Assembly (NCBI RefSeq): GCF_036013745.1
Contig: NZ_CP107880.1
Location: forward strand, 5,208,001-5,272,000
Origin: Streptomyces sp. NBC_00483
Lineage (GTDB): Bacteria > Actinomycetota > Actinomycetes > Streptomycetales > Streptomycetaceae
Direction of reading: 5' to 3'
Length of the DNA: 64,000 bases
Under the pieces are notes generated by a model. The model made no database searches and was not told where the DNA came from. It saw only the letters and a program-made list of their open reading frames with translations. Positions within the stretch are counted from its first letter, which is position 1; every line of letters begins with the position of its first letter. Shown here in pieces: positions 27,366 through 36,451 of the stretch. The position numbers and the translations under genes were made by a program.

Positions 27366-28160
27366 ATGCCACCGGCCAAGAGGAAGTCCCGCGTCTACAG
27401 CCTCGACAAGACTCGCACCGCCGTGCTCGCCCAGTTCGGCAACGTACGGAAGGCGGTCGAGGGCCTCACGCCCGAGCAGCTCGCCGGCCCGACGCGGCTC
27501 GGGGACTGGACCGTGCGGGAGCTCGCCGCGCACATCACGATGTCGACGAGTGCCATCGCCCGCGGCCTCGCCGTGCCCGGCCTGGCCAAGGCCGAACTCA
27601 CGCCGCAGGACTGGCCGATGACCTCCGCCCCGCACGCGCAGGACATCGCCGCGTACGTGACGGGACTCGCGGCGGACAACGACCTCGCCGCGCTGTACGC
27701 CGACGCCACGAGCAGCCTCGAACAAGCCCTCGCGGACCACCCCGGCGACCAACTCGTCGCCAACCGCACCGGTGTCATGACCCTCGCGGACTACCTGCCC
27801 ACCCGCACCGTCGAGTTGATCGTCCACACCGACGACCTGAACGACGCCGTGCCGGACCTCGACATCCCGTACGACCGCCAGGCCCTGGCCGCCTGCACCC
27901 GGATCCTCGCCGACGCCCTCGCCACCAAGGCCCCCGGCGCCTCCACCGAGGTCCGCGTCCCGCCGTTCGCCGTCGTGCAGTGCGTCGAGGGCCCCCGGCA
28001 CACCCGCGGCACCCCGCCGAACGTCGTGGAGACCGACCCGCTCACCTGGATCCGCCTGGCCACGGGACGTACGACCTGGGCGACGGCGGTCGAGGCCGCG
28101 CTGGTCAGCGCCAGCGGCGAGCGGGCGAACCTCGCGGACCTGCTGCCGATCATGGCGTGA
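27366..28160 (+). CDS. Maleylpyruvate isomerase-family mycothiol-dependent protein with sterol-carrier-like C-terminus
   Basis: A 264-residue protein. The N-terminal half is the DinB-like MDMPI fold, seen in the helix GLTPEQLAGPTRLGDWTVRELAAHI (about residues 35-59, of which LGDWTVRELAAH is the conserved metal-binding part) and TRTVELIVHTDDL (about 147) supplying further histidines. The C-terminal third (about 180-262) is of the sterol-carrier (SCP2-like) type. These enzymes use mycothiol, the actinobacterial thiol, as cofactor; the real substrate is unknown. No Shine-Dalgarno is visible and a TAGGCT -10 sits six bases ahead, so the mRNA is probably leaderless. Confidence 0.8.
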   Translation: MPPAKRKSRVYSLDKTRTAVLAQFGNVRKAVEGLTPEQLAGPTRLGDWTVRELAAHITMSTSAIARGLAVPGLAKAELTPQDWPMTSAPHAQDIAAYVTGLAADNDLAALYADATSSLEQALADHPGDQLVANRTGVMTLADYLPTRTVELIVHTDDLNDAVPDLDIPYDRQALAACTRILADALATKAPGASTEVRVPPFAVVQCVEGPRHTRGTPPNVVETDPLTWIRLATGRTTWATAVEAALVSASGERANLADLLPIMA

Positions 28161-28218
28161 TGCGCACGGGATGCCCGGCGGGCCGGAACCGGAACGCGGC
28201 CCGCCACGTCCCATTGCC

Positions 28219-29040
28219 ATGCTCACGACGCTACGTACATCCCGTACACGTGCCCTGATCAGCACCGCCGTCCTGCCGCTCGCCGCGCTGGCGACCGTGA
28301 CCGCCTGCGGCGACGAGAAGGCCCCCGGCTCGAAGGCGGCCGGGGGAGAACCGATAACCGGCGTCCACTGGAGCGTGCAGAGCGCGACGGTGGACGGGAA
28401 GACGACGAAGGCCCCGGGCAGCGCGTACCTCGAGTTCGTCTCGGACGAGCGGGTGCGCGGCAACTACGGCTGCAACCACTTCGACGCCGACGCGGAGGTC
28501 ACCGGGGACAGCGTCGACCTCGGCAAGGCGAAGCGGACCATGATGCTCTGCGAGGGCAAGGACGTGGCCGCCTTCGAGAAGACCCTGGCCCGCACCCTCG
28601 CCGAGAAGAACACGGTCGAGGCCAAGGGCGGCGAACTGACCCTCACCCGGGCGAATGGCGACACCGTCTCCCTCGCAAGGCAGCGTGACGCCAAGCTCGT
28701 CGGCACCAAGTGGAACGTCACGAGCCTGAGCGCCGATGACACCACCAGCTCCGTGCCGAAGGCCGCGCAGGGCCGGGCCCGGCTCGTCTTCGACAAGGAC
28801 GGCCACGTCAGCGCCCGCCTGGGCTGCAACAGCGGCCGCGCCAAGGCCACCGTCAAGGGTGACGACATCTCCTTCGGCCCGCTGAGCAGCACCCGTATGG
28901 GCTGTATCGGAGAGGCCGCGAAGCTGGAGCAGACGATGCTCGATGTCCTGAAGGGCAAGGTGCCGTACGACATCCAGGGTGACTCCCTCACCCTGAAGGC
29001 ACCCGGCGGCAACGGGATCGGCCTCGCCGCCGCCGAGTGA
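28219..29040 (+). CDS. META-domain lipoprotein
   Basis: A 273-residue exported lipoprotein. The signal peptide runs from an Arg-rich start through a hydrophobic stretch to the lipobox VTAC (about residues 27-30). Two META (HslJ-like) domains follow in tandem: the first with VRGNYGCNHFDADAEV and MMLCEG, the second with SARLGCNSGRAKATV and TRMGCIGE, each with two conserved cysteines that may pair. ATG 28219 is chosen because the signal peptide then begins correctly; an in-frame ATG at 28171 would put 16 extra residues in front. META domains in E. coli HslJ relate to novobiocin resistance and heat shock; here only a cell-envelope role can be inferred. Confidence 0.85.
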   Translation: MLTTLRTSRTRALISTAVLPLAALATVTACGDEKAPGSKAAGGEPITGVHWSVQSATVDGKTTKAPGSAYLEFVSDERVRGNYGCNHFDADAEVTGDSVDLGKAKRTMMLCEGKDVAAFEKTLARTLAEKNTVEAKGGELTLTRANGDTVSLARQRDAKLVGTKWNVTSLSADDTTSSVPKAAQGRARLVFDKDGHVSARLGCNSGRAKATVKGDDISFGPLSSTRMGCIGEAAKLEQTMLDVLKGKVPYDIQGDSLTLKAPGGNGIGLAAAE

Positions 29041-29066
29041 CGGGCCCTCAGGACCCAAAGCACCCC

Positions 29067-30500
29067 TCAGGACGGATAGGGGAGCAGCTCCGCGTCCGTC
29101 CGCTCCCACGCCGCCTTCAACTCGGCCAGCACCTTCGGCTCGTCGGCCGCCCGGTCCGCCTGCTCGCGCCGGTCGGCCGCGAGATCGAACAGCTGGTCGG
29201 TGCCGCCCTTGCCCCGGTAGTACTTCCAGTTGCCGCGCCGCACGGCCCGCTCCCCGCGCACCCGCCAGAACAGCTCGCGCTGCGTCAACTCCTCGCCGCG
29301 CAGCAGGTACCCCGCGAGGCTGGTGCCGTCGAGCGGATACGACCTGTCGGCCCTGGCCCCGCCGATCTCCAGCAGCGTCGCCGTCCAGTCGGGGGTGAAC
29401 ACCGGCTCGTGGCTGACCTGCCCGCCGCCGATCCGGGCGGGCCAGCGCACGATCGTCGGGACGCGGATGCCGCCCTCCTGGAGGGACGACTTGTTGCCGG
29501 ACAGCGGCCAGTTGTAGGAGAAGCGCTCACCGCCGTTGTCCGAGGCGAAGAAGACGAGGGTGTCCTGCTCCTGCCCGGACTCCTTCAACGCCTTCAGCAC
29601 CTGCCCGACCGACCGGTCCAGGTCCTGCACCATCTCCGTGTACTTCTCGACCGATCCGCCGTCGTCATGGAAGAGGGCCCGCTTGTCGCCCGCCTTGATC
29701 CGCCGTACGACCTCGGCGCTCGCCTCCTCGTCGCCGTCGGCGATCCACGGCCAGTGCGGGGTCGTGAAGTTGAGGTTGAGCAGCCACGGCTGATCCCCGT
29801 GGTCCCGCTTCACGTACTCGCTCGCCCGCTCGGTCAGGATCCGCGTGTAGTACCGCAGGTCCTTGTACTCGGCGTCACCCTCCTTCACCTCGCCCTCGTA
29901 GAGGTCGTACTCGCCGCCGAGGCCGAGCTTCGAGTAGTACTCCAGGGCCCCGCCGAAGTTCCCGAAGAACTCGTCCCAGCCCGACTTGGTGGGCGAGTGG
30001 TCCGGCAGGTAGCCGCAGTGCCACTTGCCGATCAGGGCCGTCGCGTAGCCGGCGCCGCGCAGCAGCGAGGCGAGCGTGGGGTGGTTCGGGGCGAGCCCGA
30101 CGGACCGGTCGGCTATCGGCTCCGCGAGACCGCCCTTCGTACGGCCCGGATAGCGGCCGGTGTAGAGGCTGAAGCGGGTCGGGGAGCAGGTGGCGGAGCC
30201 GCTGTAGGCGTCGGTGAAGCGGACGCCCTGGCGGGCGAGCCGGTCCAGGTTGGGGGTCCTGATGTGCGGGGCGCCGTACGAGGACAGGTCGGCCCAGCCC
30301 AGGTCGTCGCCCAGGATGAACAGGATGTTGGGCCGCCGTGACCTGCGCCCGGTGTCGGCCCGGAAGGGCGTCTCACGGGGCGCGGCCGCCTGGGCGGTGC
30401 CGGCCGTGGCTCCTCCGACTCCGACTCCGGCAGCGGCGACGGTGGCGACGGCGGCCCCGCCGAGGGCACGACGGGACAGGTGAGAGGCATGCGAGGGCAT
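29067..30500 (-). CDS. Tat-exported sulfatase (arylsulfatase A family)
   Basis: A 477-residue type I sulfatase. The signal peptide has a twin-arginine motif (SRRALG, residues 9-14) and a likely cut after AQAAA near 40. The metal-binding pair D65-D66 is in FILGDDLGW, and Cys105 in CSPTR is the residue converted to formylglycine; CxPxR is intact. GKWHCGY (about 160) and SDNGGERF (about 325) complete the active site. A typical GGAG lies before ATG 30500. A short cysteine-containing leader peptide and a structured 198-nt leader precede it, pointing to control by sulfur supply. The protein would release sulfate from extracellular sulfate esters. Confidence 0.92.
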   Translation of the reverse strand: MPSHASHLSRRALGGAAVATVAAAGVGVGGATAGTAQAAAPRETPFRADTGRRSRRPNILFILGDDLGWADLSSYGAPHIRTPNLDRLARQGVRFTDAYSGSATCSPTRFSLYTGRYPGRTKGGLAEPIADRSVGLAPNHPTLASLLRGAGYATALIGKWHCGYLPDHSPTKSGWDEFFGNFGGALEYYSKLGLGGEYDLYEGEVKEGDAEYKDLRYYTRILTERASEYVKRDHGDQPWLLNLNFTTPHWPWIADGDEEASAEVVRRIKAGDKRALFHDDGGSVEKYTEMVQDLDRSVGQVLKALKESGQEQDTLVFFASDNGGERFSYNWPLSGNKSSLQEGGIRVPTIVRWPARIGGGQVSHEPVFTPDWTATLLEIGGARADRSYPLDGTSLAGYLLRGEELTQRELFWRVRGERAVRRGNWKYYRGKGGTDQLFDLAADRREQADRAADEPKVLAELKAAWERTDAELLPYPS

Positions 30501-30594
30501 GGGGTCTCCGGGGTTGGGGCCGCAGGGGCGGCATGCGAAGCGCGCGCCTCAGAGGGCGCGAGCTGCGTTGATGTGCGGCTCCGCCACGCGGGGC

Positions 30595-30617
30595 GCGAGC
30601 CACGGCGGACGGCTCGC
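30595..30617 (-). promoter_or_regulatory. Hairpin in the sulfatase leader, possible attenuator
   Basis: GCGAGCC (30595-30601) and GGCTCGC (30611-30617) form a 7-bp stem with a 9-base loop. A T-rich stretch (TTTTCT on the minus strand, about 30629-30634) precedes it. It lies between the leader peptide stop (30699) and the sulfatase start (30500), where an attenuation switch would be. Confidence 0.4.
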
Positions 30618-30698
30618 ACGCCGCGGAGAAAACAGCCCGAGCAGGTGCGAACCGGCCTGAACCGACGACGTCAGACGGACGTCATGGGCAGGGAAGGG

Positions 30699-30758
30699 TC
30701 ACGCACAGAGACAGATCGCGCTCGCGACACGGACCAGGTCGACGTGGCGGCGCTCCAC
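30699..30758 (-). CDS. Sulfur-type leader peptide upstream of the sulfatase
   Basis: A 19-codon frame on the minus strand from GTG 30758, with GAGGT seven bases ahead. It reads ERRHVDLVRVASAICLCA after the start. The RRHVDLxRVASAxC pattern matches short actinobacterial leader peptides annotated upstream of sulfur-metabolism genes. Two Cys codons near the stop would let charged tRNA-Cys levels control ribosome stalling. An alternative start, ATG 30791, would be almost leaderless relative to the TTGACA promoter at 30800-30829. The sulfatase begins 198 nt downstream. Confidence 0.65.
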   Translation of the reverse strand: MERRHVDLVRVASAICLCA

Positions 30759-30799
30759 AAGGGTGACCTCACGATCACGGAGTGGCTGCATGGACCGGG

Positions 30800-30829
30800 A
30801 CTCTGCCGACAGTGACGTACACCTGTCAA
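30800..30829 (-). promoter_or_regulatory. Housekeeping-type promoter for leader peptide and sulfatase
   Basis: On the minus strand a perfect TTGACA (30829-30824) is followed after 18 bp by CAGAGT (30805-30800), predicting transcription start near 30793. Confidence 0.6.
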
Positions 30830-30917
30830 CCACGCATCCGTACTCCGGACGTACTCCGGACATCCGATGAGTTCGGTCACATCTGCCCCGGTCAACCCGC
30901 GTAGCCCCGGTCCCCAA

Positions 30918-30947
30918 TTCGGACCACTGTGGGATCACGTCTACACT
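30918..30947 (+). promoter_or_regulatory. purF promoter, probable leaderless start
   Basis: TTCGGA (30918-30923), an 18-bp spacer and TACACT (30942-30947). The purF GTG at 30955 begins seven bases after the -10, so the mRNA should start at the codon. No Shine-Dalgarno is present. Confidence 0.6.
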
Positions 30948-30954
30948 CGGTTGC

Positions 30955-32481
30955 GTGCCACGTGGTGACGGTCGACTCAATCACGACCTGCTTCCCGGTG
31001 AGAAAGGCCCCCAGGACGCTTGTGGCGTCTTCGGTGTCTGGGCTCCGGGTGAAGAGGTCGCAAAGCTCACTTACTTCGGGCTCTACGCCCTCCAACATCG
31101 GGGTCAGGAATCCGCGGGAATCGCGGTCAGCAATGGCTCCCAGATCCTCGTCTTCAAGGACATGGGGCTCGTTTCCCAGGTCTTCGACGAGACATCCCTA
31201 GGGTCCCTCCAAGGTCATATCGCGGTCGGTCACGCCCGCTACTCGACCACCGGGGCCTCCGTATGGGAGAACGCCCAGCCGACGTTCCGCGCCACCGCGC
31301 ACGGTTCGATCGCCCTCGGGCACAACGGCAACCTGGTCAACACGGCGCACCTCGCCGAGATGGTCGCCGAGCTCCCCAAGGAGAGTGGCCGCGCGACCCA
31401 GGTCGCGGCCACCAACGACACCGACCTGATCACCGCGCTGCTCGCGGGCCAGGTCGACGAGGACGGCAAGCCGCTGACCGTGGAAGAGGCGGCCGCCAAG
31501 GTGCTGCCCCAGGTCAAGGGCGCCTTCTCGCTCGTCTTCATGGACGAGAACACGCTGTACGCCGGCCGTGACCCGCAGGGCATCCGCCCGCTGGTCCTCG
31601 GCCGCCTGGAGCGCGGCTGGGTCGTCGCCTCGGAGTCCGCGGCGCTCGACATCTGCGGCGCCTCCTATGTCCGCGAGATCGAGCCGGGCGAGTTCGTCGC
31701 CATCGACGAGAACGGCCTGCGAACGTCCCGCTTCGCCGAAGCAAAGCCCAAGGGCTGCGTCTTCGAGTACGTGTACCTGGCCCGCCCGGACACGGACATC
31801 GCGGGTCGGAACGTGTATCTCTCCCGTGTGGAGATGGGCCGCAGGCTCGCGAAGGAAGCTCCGGCCGATGCGGACCTCGTCATAGCCACCCCGGAATCCG
31901 GGACTCCGGCCGCGGTCGGCTACGCCGAGGCATCCGGCATCCCGTTCGGCAACGGCCTGGTGAAGAACGCCTACGTCGGCCGAACCTTCATCCAGCCTTC
32001 ACAGACGATCCGCCAGCTCGGCATCCGTCTGAAGCTGAACCCGCTCAAGGAAGTCATCAAGGGGAAGCGTCTGGTCGTCGTCGACGACTCGATCGTGCGC
32101 GGCAACACGCAGCGCGCCCTGGTCCGCATGCTCCGCGAGGCCGGTGCGGCCGAGATCCACGTGCGGATCTCCTCCCCGCCCATCAAGTGGCCCTGCTTCT
32201 TCGGCATCGACTTCGCGACCCGCGCGGAGCTGATCGCCAACGGCATGTCGGTCGAGGAGATCGGTACCTCGCTCGGGGTCGACTCGCTCTCGTACATCTC
32301 CATCGACGGCATGATCGAGGCGACCACCATCGCCAAGCCGAACCTCTGCCGTGCCTGCTTCGACGGCGAGTACCCGATGGACCTCCCCGACCCGGAGCTC
32401 CTCGGCAAGCAGCTCCTGGAGACGGAACTGGCCGCAGGTCCTGCGTCCACGGCTGCGTCCGACGCGATCCGTCGCCCGTAG
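30955..32481 (+). CDS. purF: Amidophosphoribosyltransferase
   Basis: A 508-residue enzyme for the first committed step of purine synthesis, transferring glutamine nitrogen to PRPP. The N-terminal nucleophile is Cys23 in DACGVFGVW, exposed after removal of a 22-residue propeptide, as in the Bacillus-type enzyme. The PRPP-binding loop VVVDDSIVRGNTQR (about residues 368-381) and C-terminal cysteines in CRACFDGEYP (about 465), probable Fe-S ligands, agree with that type. The start is GTG 30955, leaderless by sequence. purM follows after 33 bp. Confidence 0.96.
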   Translation: MPRGDGRLNHDLLPGEKGPQDACGVFGVWAPGEEVAKLTYFGLYALQHRGQESAGIAVSNGSQILVFKDMGLVSQVFDETSLGSLQGHIAVGHARYSTTGASVWENAQPTFRATAHGSIALGHNGNLVNTAHLAEMVAELPKESGRATQVAATNDTDLITALLAGQVDEDGKPLTVEEAAAKVLPQVKGAFSLVFMDENTLYAGRDPQGIRPLVLGRLERGWVVASESAALDICGASYVREIEPGEFVAIDENGLRTSRFAEAKPKGCVFEYVYLARPDTDIAGRNVYLSRVEMGRRLAKEAPADADLVIATPESGTPAAVGYAEASGIPFGNGLVKNAYVGRTFIQPSQTIRQLGIRLKLNPLKEVIKGKRLVVVDDSIVRGNTQRALVRMLREAGAAEIHVRISSPPIKWPCFFGIDFATRAELIANGMSVEEIGTSLGVDSLSYISIDGMIEATTIAKPNLCRACFDGEYPMDLPDPELLGKQLLETELAAGPASTAASDAIRRP

Positions 32482-32514
32482 ACCCCGATTCGCCAACCCG
32501 AAAGATCCCAGGCA

Positions 32515-33588
32515 ATGTCTGAGACCCAGCCCTCCGGTGCCTCCTACGCGTCCGCAGGCGTCGACATCGAAGCCGGCGACCGCGCCGTGGAGCTCATGAA
32601 GGAGTGGGTGAAGAAGACGCAGCGCCCCGAGGTCCTCGGCGGCCTCGGCGGCTTCGCCGGCCTCTTCGACGCCTCCGCCCTGAAGAAGTACGAGCGTCCG
32701 CTGCTCGCCTCGGCCACCGACGGCGTCGGCACGAAGGTCGACATCGCCCGCCAGCTGGGCGTCTACGACACGATCGGCCATGACCTCGTCGCGATGGTCA
32801 TGGACGACATCGTGGTGTGCGGCGCCGAGCCGCTCTTCATGACCGACTACATCTGCGTGGGCAAGGTCCACCCGGAGCGGGTCGCCGGCATCGTGAAGGG
32901 CATCGCCGAGGGCTGCGTCCTCGCGGGCTGCTCCCTCGTCGGCGGCGAGACGGCCGAGCACCCGGGCCTGCTGGGCCCGGACGACTTCGATGTCGCGGGT
33001 GCCGGTACGGGCGTCGTGGAGCACGACAACCTGCTGGGCCCGGATCGCATCCGTAAGGGTGACGCGGTGATCGCCATGGCGTCCTCCGGTCTTCACTCGA
33101 ACGGGTACTCGCTGGTCCGCCACGTCCTCCTGGAGCGCGCGGGGATGGACCTGGGCGAGCACGTCGAGGAACTCGGCCGCACGCTCGGCGAGGAGCTCCT
33201 GGAGCCGACGAAGATCTACTCCCTGGACTGCCTCTCGCTCATCAGCACCACCGAGGTCCACGCCTTCAGCCACATCACGGGCGGCGGCCTCGCGGCGAAC
33301 CTGGCCCGCGTGATCCCGGACGGCCTGCACGCCACGGTCGACCGCTCCACGTGGACCCCGGACCCGATCTTCGACCTGGTCGGGGAGAAGGGTCAGGTCG
33401 AGCGCCTGGAGCTGGAGAAGACGCTGAACATGGGCGTCGGCATGATGGCGATCGTGCCGCAGGAGTCGGTGGAGGTCGCCCTGGCGACCCTGGCCGACCG
33501 CGGAGTGGACTCCTGGGTGGCCGGCGAGATCGTCGACCGCGGTGAGCACACCACGGGCGCCGAGCTCACCGGGGACTACGCCAAGTAG
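32515..33588 (+). CDS. purM: Phosphoribosylformylglycinamidine cyclo-ligase (AIR synthetase)
   Basis: A 357-residue enzyme closing the imidazole ring of AIR from FGAM with ATP. SYASAGVDIEAGDRAVELMK at the N-terminus, ATDGVGTKVDIA (about 63), MVMDDIVVCGAEPLFMTDY (about 97-115, the core being DDIVVCGAEPLF), LVGGETAEHPG and FSHITGGGLAANL (about 245) are diagnostic. It lies 33 bp after purF and probably shares its transcript, although the gap could carry a weak promoter. A bidirectional terminator follows. Confidence 0.97.
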   Translation: MSETQPSGASYASAGVDIEAGDRAVELMKEWVKKTQRPEVLGGLGGFAGLFDASALKKYERPLLASATDGVGTKVDIARQLGVYDTIGHDLVAMVMDDIVVCGAEPLFMTDYICVGKVHPERVAGIVKGIAEGCVLAGCSLVGGETAEHPGLLGPDDFDVAGAGTGVVEHDNLLGPDRIRKGDAVIAMASSGLHSNGYSLVRHVLLERAGMDLGEHVEELGRTLGEELLEPTKIYSLDCLSLISTTEVHAFSHITGGGLAANLARVIPDGLHATVDRSTWTPDPIFDLVGEKGQVERLELEKTLNMGVGMMAIVPQESVEVALATLADRGVDSWVAGEIVDRGEHTTGAELTGDYAK

Positions 33589-33633
33589 TCCCCGTGGGGG
33601 CGCCCCCGGCGCCCCGTGCTTGGACAGCACAAA

Positions 33634-33668
33634 ACCCGGTCCGGCGTGGTGACCACCCCGGACCGGGT
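33634..33668. terminator. Bidirectional terminator between purM and the DUF3073 gene
   Basis: ACCCGGTCCGG (33634-33644) pairs with CCGGACCGGGT (33658-33668), and the inner GTGGT/ACCAC extends the stem. It serves two convergent genes. Confidence 0.8.
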
Positions 33669-33707
33669 GAAGTGCAGCGACTGTTAGGCCGCTGACGTGT
33701 TACGAGG

Positions 33708-33971
33708 TCAAGCGCCGCGGCGCTGTGACGAAGGACCGGACTCGCCGTCCTCGCCCTCGTCCTCGTCGTACGTATCCGCGTAGCGGGCGTACGGGTCGTC
33801 TTCCTCGTCGTCATCGTCGAAAGGCTCGCCGTTCGGCGGCTGATTCGACACTGGATCCGACGTGGATGCGCCTAGCTCGTTGGCCAGACGCGACAGGTCG
33901 GTCCCGCCGCTGTTGTACTTCAGCTGGCGGGCGACCTTCGTCTGCTTGGCCTTGGCCCGGCCGCGCCCCAT
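33708..33971 (-). CDS. DUF3073 family protein
   Basis: An 87-residue protein. The basic N-terminus (GRGRAKAKQTKVARQLKYNS) is the conserved DUF3073 signature, and the C-terminal half is strongly acidic with several DDDEE and DEDEGED runs. The start at ATG 33971 is supported by GAGGGGG about ten bases upstream; upstream codons in frame are not conserved. The charge layout suggests binding to RNA or a basic protein, but no function is established that I know of. The family is restricted to actinobacteria and is encoded beside purM in Streptomyces. Confidence 0.88.
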   Translation of the reverse strand: MGRGRAKAKQTKVARQLKYNSGGTDLSRLANELGASTSDPVSNQPPNGEPFDDDDEEDDPYARYADTYDEDEGEDGESGPSSQRRGA

Positions 33972-34234
33972 GGCTCGACCCCCTCGGTGATGGGGCTTCA
34001 TGGCCCCAGAGTCTTGACACGCGTACATGATCTGGAACGGACTCCCCGCAGGGAGACCGGTCCGTAGGGCTTCCACGGTACCTGAGCCCACGCCCATACG
34101 GTACGTCGCCCGCAGGACGCGCCTGCGCGCAGGACCAGCCAGGAGCCCTTTCCTCGCTGGTCAGCTGCGATTTTAACCTCTTCATGACGAGCGACCCGCC
34201 GAGGGGCGTGATGCTCGTTACGCGCCGGGCCCCA

Positions 34235-35356
34235 TCAGCCCCTTCCGCGGGCCTCGGCCATCCGCTGCTCGGCGATCCGGTCGGCCGCGGCGGCCGGCGG
34301 AATCCCGTCCACCTTCGCACGAGCAAAGATAGCGAGCGTCGTGTCGAAGATCTTCGCGGCCTTCGCCCTGCACCGGTCGAAGTCGAAGCCGTGCAGCTCG
34401 TCGGCGACCTGGATGACGCCGCCCGCGTTCACCACGTAGTCCGGCGCGTAGAGGATCCCGCGGTCCGCGAGGTCCTTCTCGACGCCCGGGTGCGCGAGCT
34501 GGTTGTTGGCCGCGCCGCACACCACCTTCGCGGTCAGCACCGGCACGGAGTCGTCGTTCAGCGCGCCGCCCAGGGCGCAGGGCGCGTAGATGTCGAGCCC
34601 CGCCTCCCGGATCAGCGCCTCGGTGTCGGCGGCGACCGCGACCTCGGGGTGCCGGTCGGTGATCTGCCGCACGGACTCCTCGCGGACATCGGTCACCACG
34701 ACCTCGGCGCCGTCCTCCAGGAGGTGCTCCACGAGGTGGTGCCCCACCTTGCCCACACCGGCGATGCCGACCTTGCGGCCGCGCAGCGTGGGATCGCCCC
34801 ACAGGTGCTGGGCGCTGGCCCGCATGCCCTGGAAGACACCGAAGGCGGTGAGCACGGAGGAGTCGCCCGCGCCGCCGTTCTCGGGGGAGCGTCCGGTGGT
34901 CCAGCGGCACTCGCGCGCCACGACGTCCATGTCGGCGACGTACGTACCGACGTCGCACGCGGTCACGTACCGGCCGCCGAGCGAGGCCACGAACCGGCCA
35001 TAGGCGAGCAGCAGCTGCTCGCTCTTCACCGTGTGCGGATCACCGATGATCACGGCCTTGCCGCCGCCGTGGTCGAGCCCGGCCATGGCGTTCTTGTAGG
35101 ACATGCCGCGCGCGAGGTTCAGCGCGTCGGCGACCGCTGCCTCCTCGGAGGCGTACGGATAGAAGCGCGTGCCGCCGAGGGCCGGGCCCAGGGCGGTGTT
35201 GTGGAGGGCGATGACGGCCTTGAGGCCGCTGGCGCGGTCCTGGCAGAGGACGACCTGCTCGTGGCCGCCCTGTTCCGAGTGGAAGAGCGTGTGCAGAACG
35301 CCAGAGGCGCCGGAGGTGTCAGAGGTGGTGACAGCGTCGCCGGTCACATCGGTCAC
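34235..35356 (-). CDS. vdh: Valine dehydrogenase (NAD+), Glu/Leu/Phe/Val family
   Basis: A 373-residue amino-acid dehydrogenase that oxidatively deaminates valine and other branched-chain amino acids, feeding acyl-CoA precursors to polyketide synthesis. GGTRFYPYA, the catalytic [11 protein letters not shown] (about residue 88), and the Rossmann motif [17 protein letters not shown] (about 183) are clear. I recall close similarity to the S. coelicolor Vdh. GTG 35356 is chosen since GGGAG lies at proper spacing; ATG 35377 lacks one. It is transcribed divergently from the gene at 35591, with a 234-bp control region between. Confidence 0.95.
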   Translation of the reverse strand: MTDVTGDAVTTSDTSGASGVLHTLFHSEQGGHEQVVLCQDRASGLKAVIALHNTALGPALGGTRFYPYASEEAAVADALNLARGMSYKNAMAGLDHGGGKAVIIGDPHTVKSEQLLLAYGRFVASLGGRYVTACDVGTYVADMDVVARECRWTTGRSPENGGAGDSSVLTAFGVFQGMRASAQHLWGDPTLRGRKVGIAGVGKVGHHLVEHLLEDGAEVVVTDVREESVRQITDRHPEVAVAADTEALIREAGLDIYAPCALGGALNDDSVPVLTAKVVCGAANNQLAHPGVEKDLADRGILYAPDYVVNAGGVIQVADELHGFDFDRCRAKAAKIFDTTLAIFARAKVDGIPPAAAADRIAEQRMAEARGRG

Positions 35357-35590
35357 TGTGGTGACTCCCAAGTACATAGCGGCGGTTGGGCGGAATCCCG
35401 TGCGGGTGGCGGGCCTTCCGTCGGTGCTTGTGGGCAAGAGATTAGAGCGTGCGCGGGCCCGCCACGGCCGCGCCGCCAAGGATCACCCCCGCGCGCGCGT
35501 GGAGGCCGGAAGCACGGTCGAATCCCGCCGCGTCGCCACGTGGGACGATTTGGAGTGTTTTCCAGCTGGCGGGTGGGGGAGGGAGCAGCC

Positions 35591-36451
35591 GTGCCCAAGG
35601 TGTCCTCGGTGACCGTCCCGTACGCGGCGTATCTGCGCGTGTACGAACCCCTCGCAGCTTTCCCGCAGCCGGAGCGGGGCCATTGGGAGCGCTACGCGAA
35701 ACGCGACAGCCTCCCCTCCTATCAGGATGAATTGCGCCGTTCTTTGGCTGATCTGTTGCCCACGCCACCGGTGCCCGTGCCGGTGCACGAGAGCGACGAC
35801 GCGTTCGTGATCGTGATCGACGGGGTGGTGTGCGTCTGCCCGTGGCGCACCCGGCTGCGCGGCTGGCAGGCCCTGGACGAGTTGCCGGGCGAGCTGCCGG
35901 CCCCGGTCCTGGACGCGGCGATCCCCCCGGTGGTGCGCCGGCAGTCGTCCGCCGACTACGAGCGCTGGCTGGAGCGGAATCCGGACGCCCGCCCCTGGAT
36001 CCGTACGTCCACGTGGCAGGTGCCGATCAACTGGTTCGTGCTGGTGTCGGACGACGAGCGCGAGTACGAGCCGAAGAGCGACGAGGACGGGGCGGAGGGC
36101 GTCGGCGTCCCGCGGCTCCGCTATCGGACGCCGATGGTGCAGGCGAGGCGCCGGGTCGCGCGGGGTCTGAAGGCGCTGAAGGACGCGATCGAGGAGGGTC
36201 CCCTGATCGACGGCCTGGTAGATGTGGGGCGTTGGCTGGAGGAGTTCCACCCCCGTTCGTACGTCGAGCTCGACTACGGCGGGCTCGTGCACGCCCTGCC
36301 GCAGGACTTTCTCGAGGACGACCACTCGGCGGCGGATGTCGCCGGGGGCATCGCGGCGCTGCGCGTCGGTGACGAGGACGGTGCGGGAGAGGCGTACGCG
36401 AGGCTTGTGGAACGCTGGCGGTCGGCGCGGGACCGGCAGTTCGCGAACTGA
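35591..36451 (+). CDS. Conserved Streptomyces protein of unknown function
   Basis: A 286-residue soluble protein with no signal peptide or membrane helix. It begins at GTG 35591 behind GGGAGG. Notable stretches are RVYEPLAAFPQPERGHWERYA near the N-terminus (first part is the conserved one), CVCPWRTRLRGWQALDELP (about 86), TSTWQVPINWFVLVSDDERE (about 140), and an acidic linker then an Arg-rich helix. I recall an uncharacterised protein at this place between vdh and bldC in Streptomyces. An unrelated long open frame extends upstream through the vdh antisense and is not coding. Confidence 0.8.
   Translation: MPKVSSVTVPYAAYLRVYEPLAAFPQPERGHWERYAKRDSLPSYQDELRRSLADLLPTPPVPVPVHESDDAFVIVIDGVVCVCPWRTRLRGWQALDELPGELPAPVLDAAIPPVVRRQSSADYERWLERNPDARPWIRTSTWQVPINWFVLVSDDEREYEPKSDEDGAEGVGVPRLRYRTPMVQARRRVARGLKALKDAIEEGPLIDGLVDVGRWLEEFHPRSYVELDYGGLVHALPQDFLEDDHSAADVAGGIAALRVGDEDGAGEAYARLVERWRSARDRQFAN

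Noticed and set aside
34184..35590. Upstream extension of the gene at 35591 across the vdh locus
   Set aside because: That part is antisense to valine dehydrogenase, whose motifs are clear, and a ribosome-binding site marks GTG 35591.
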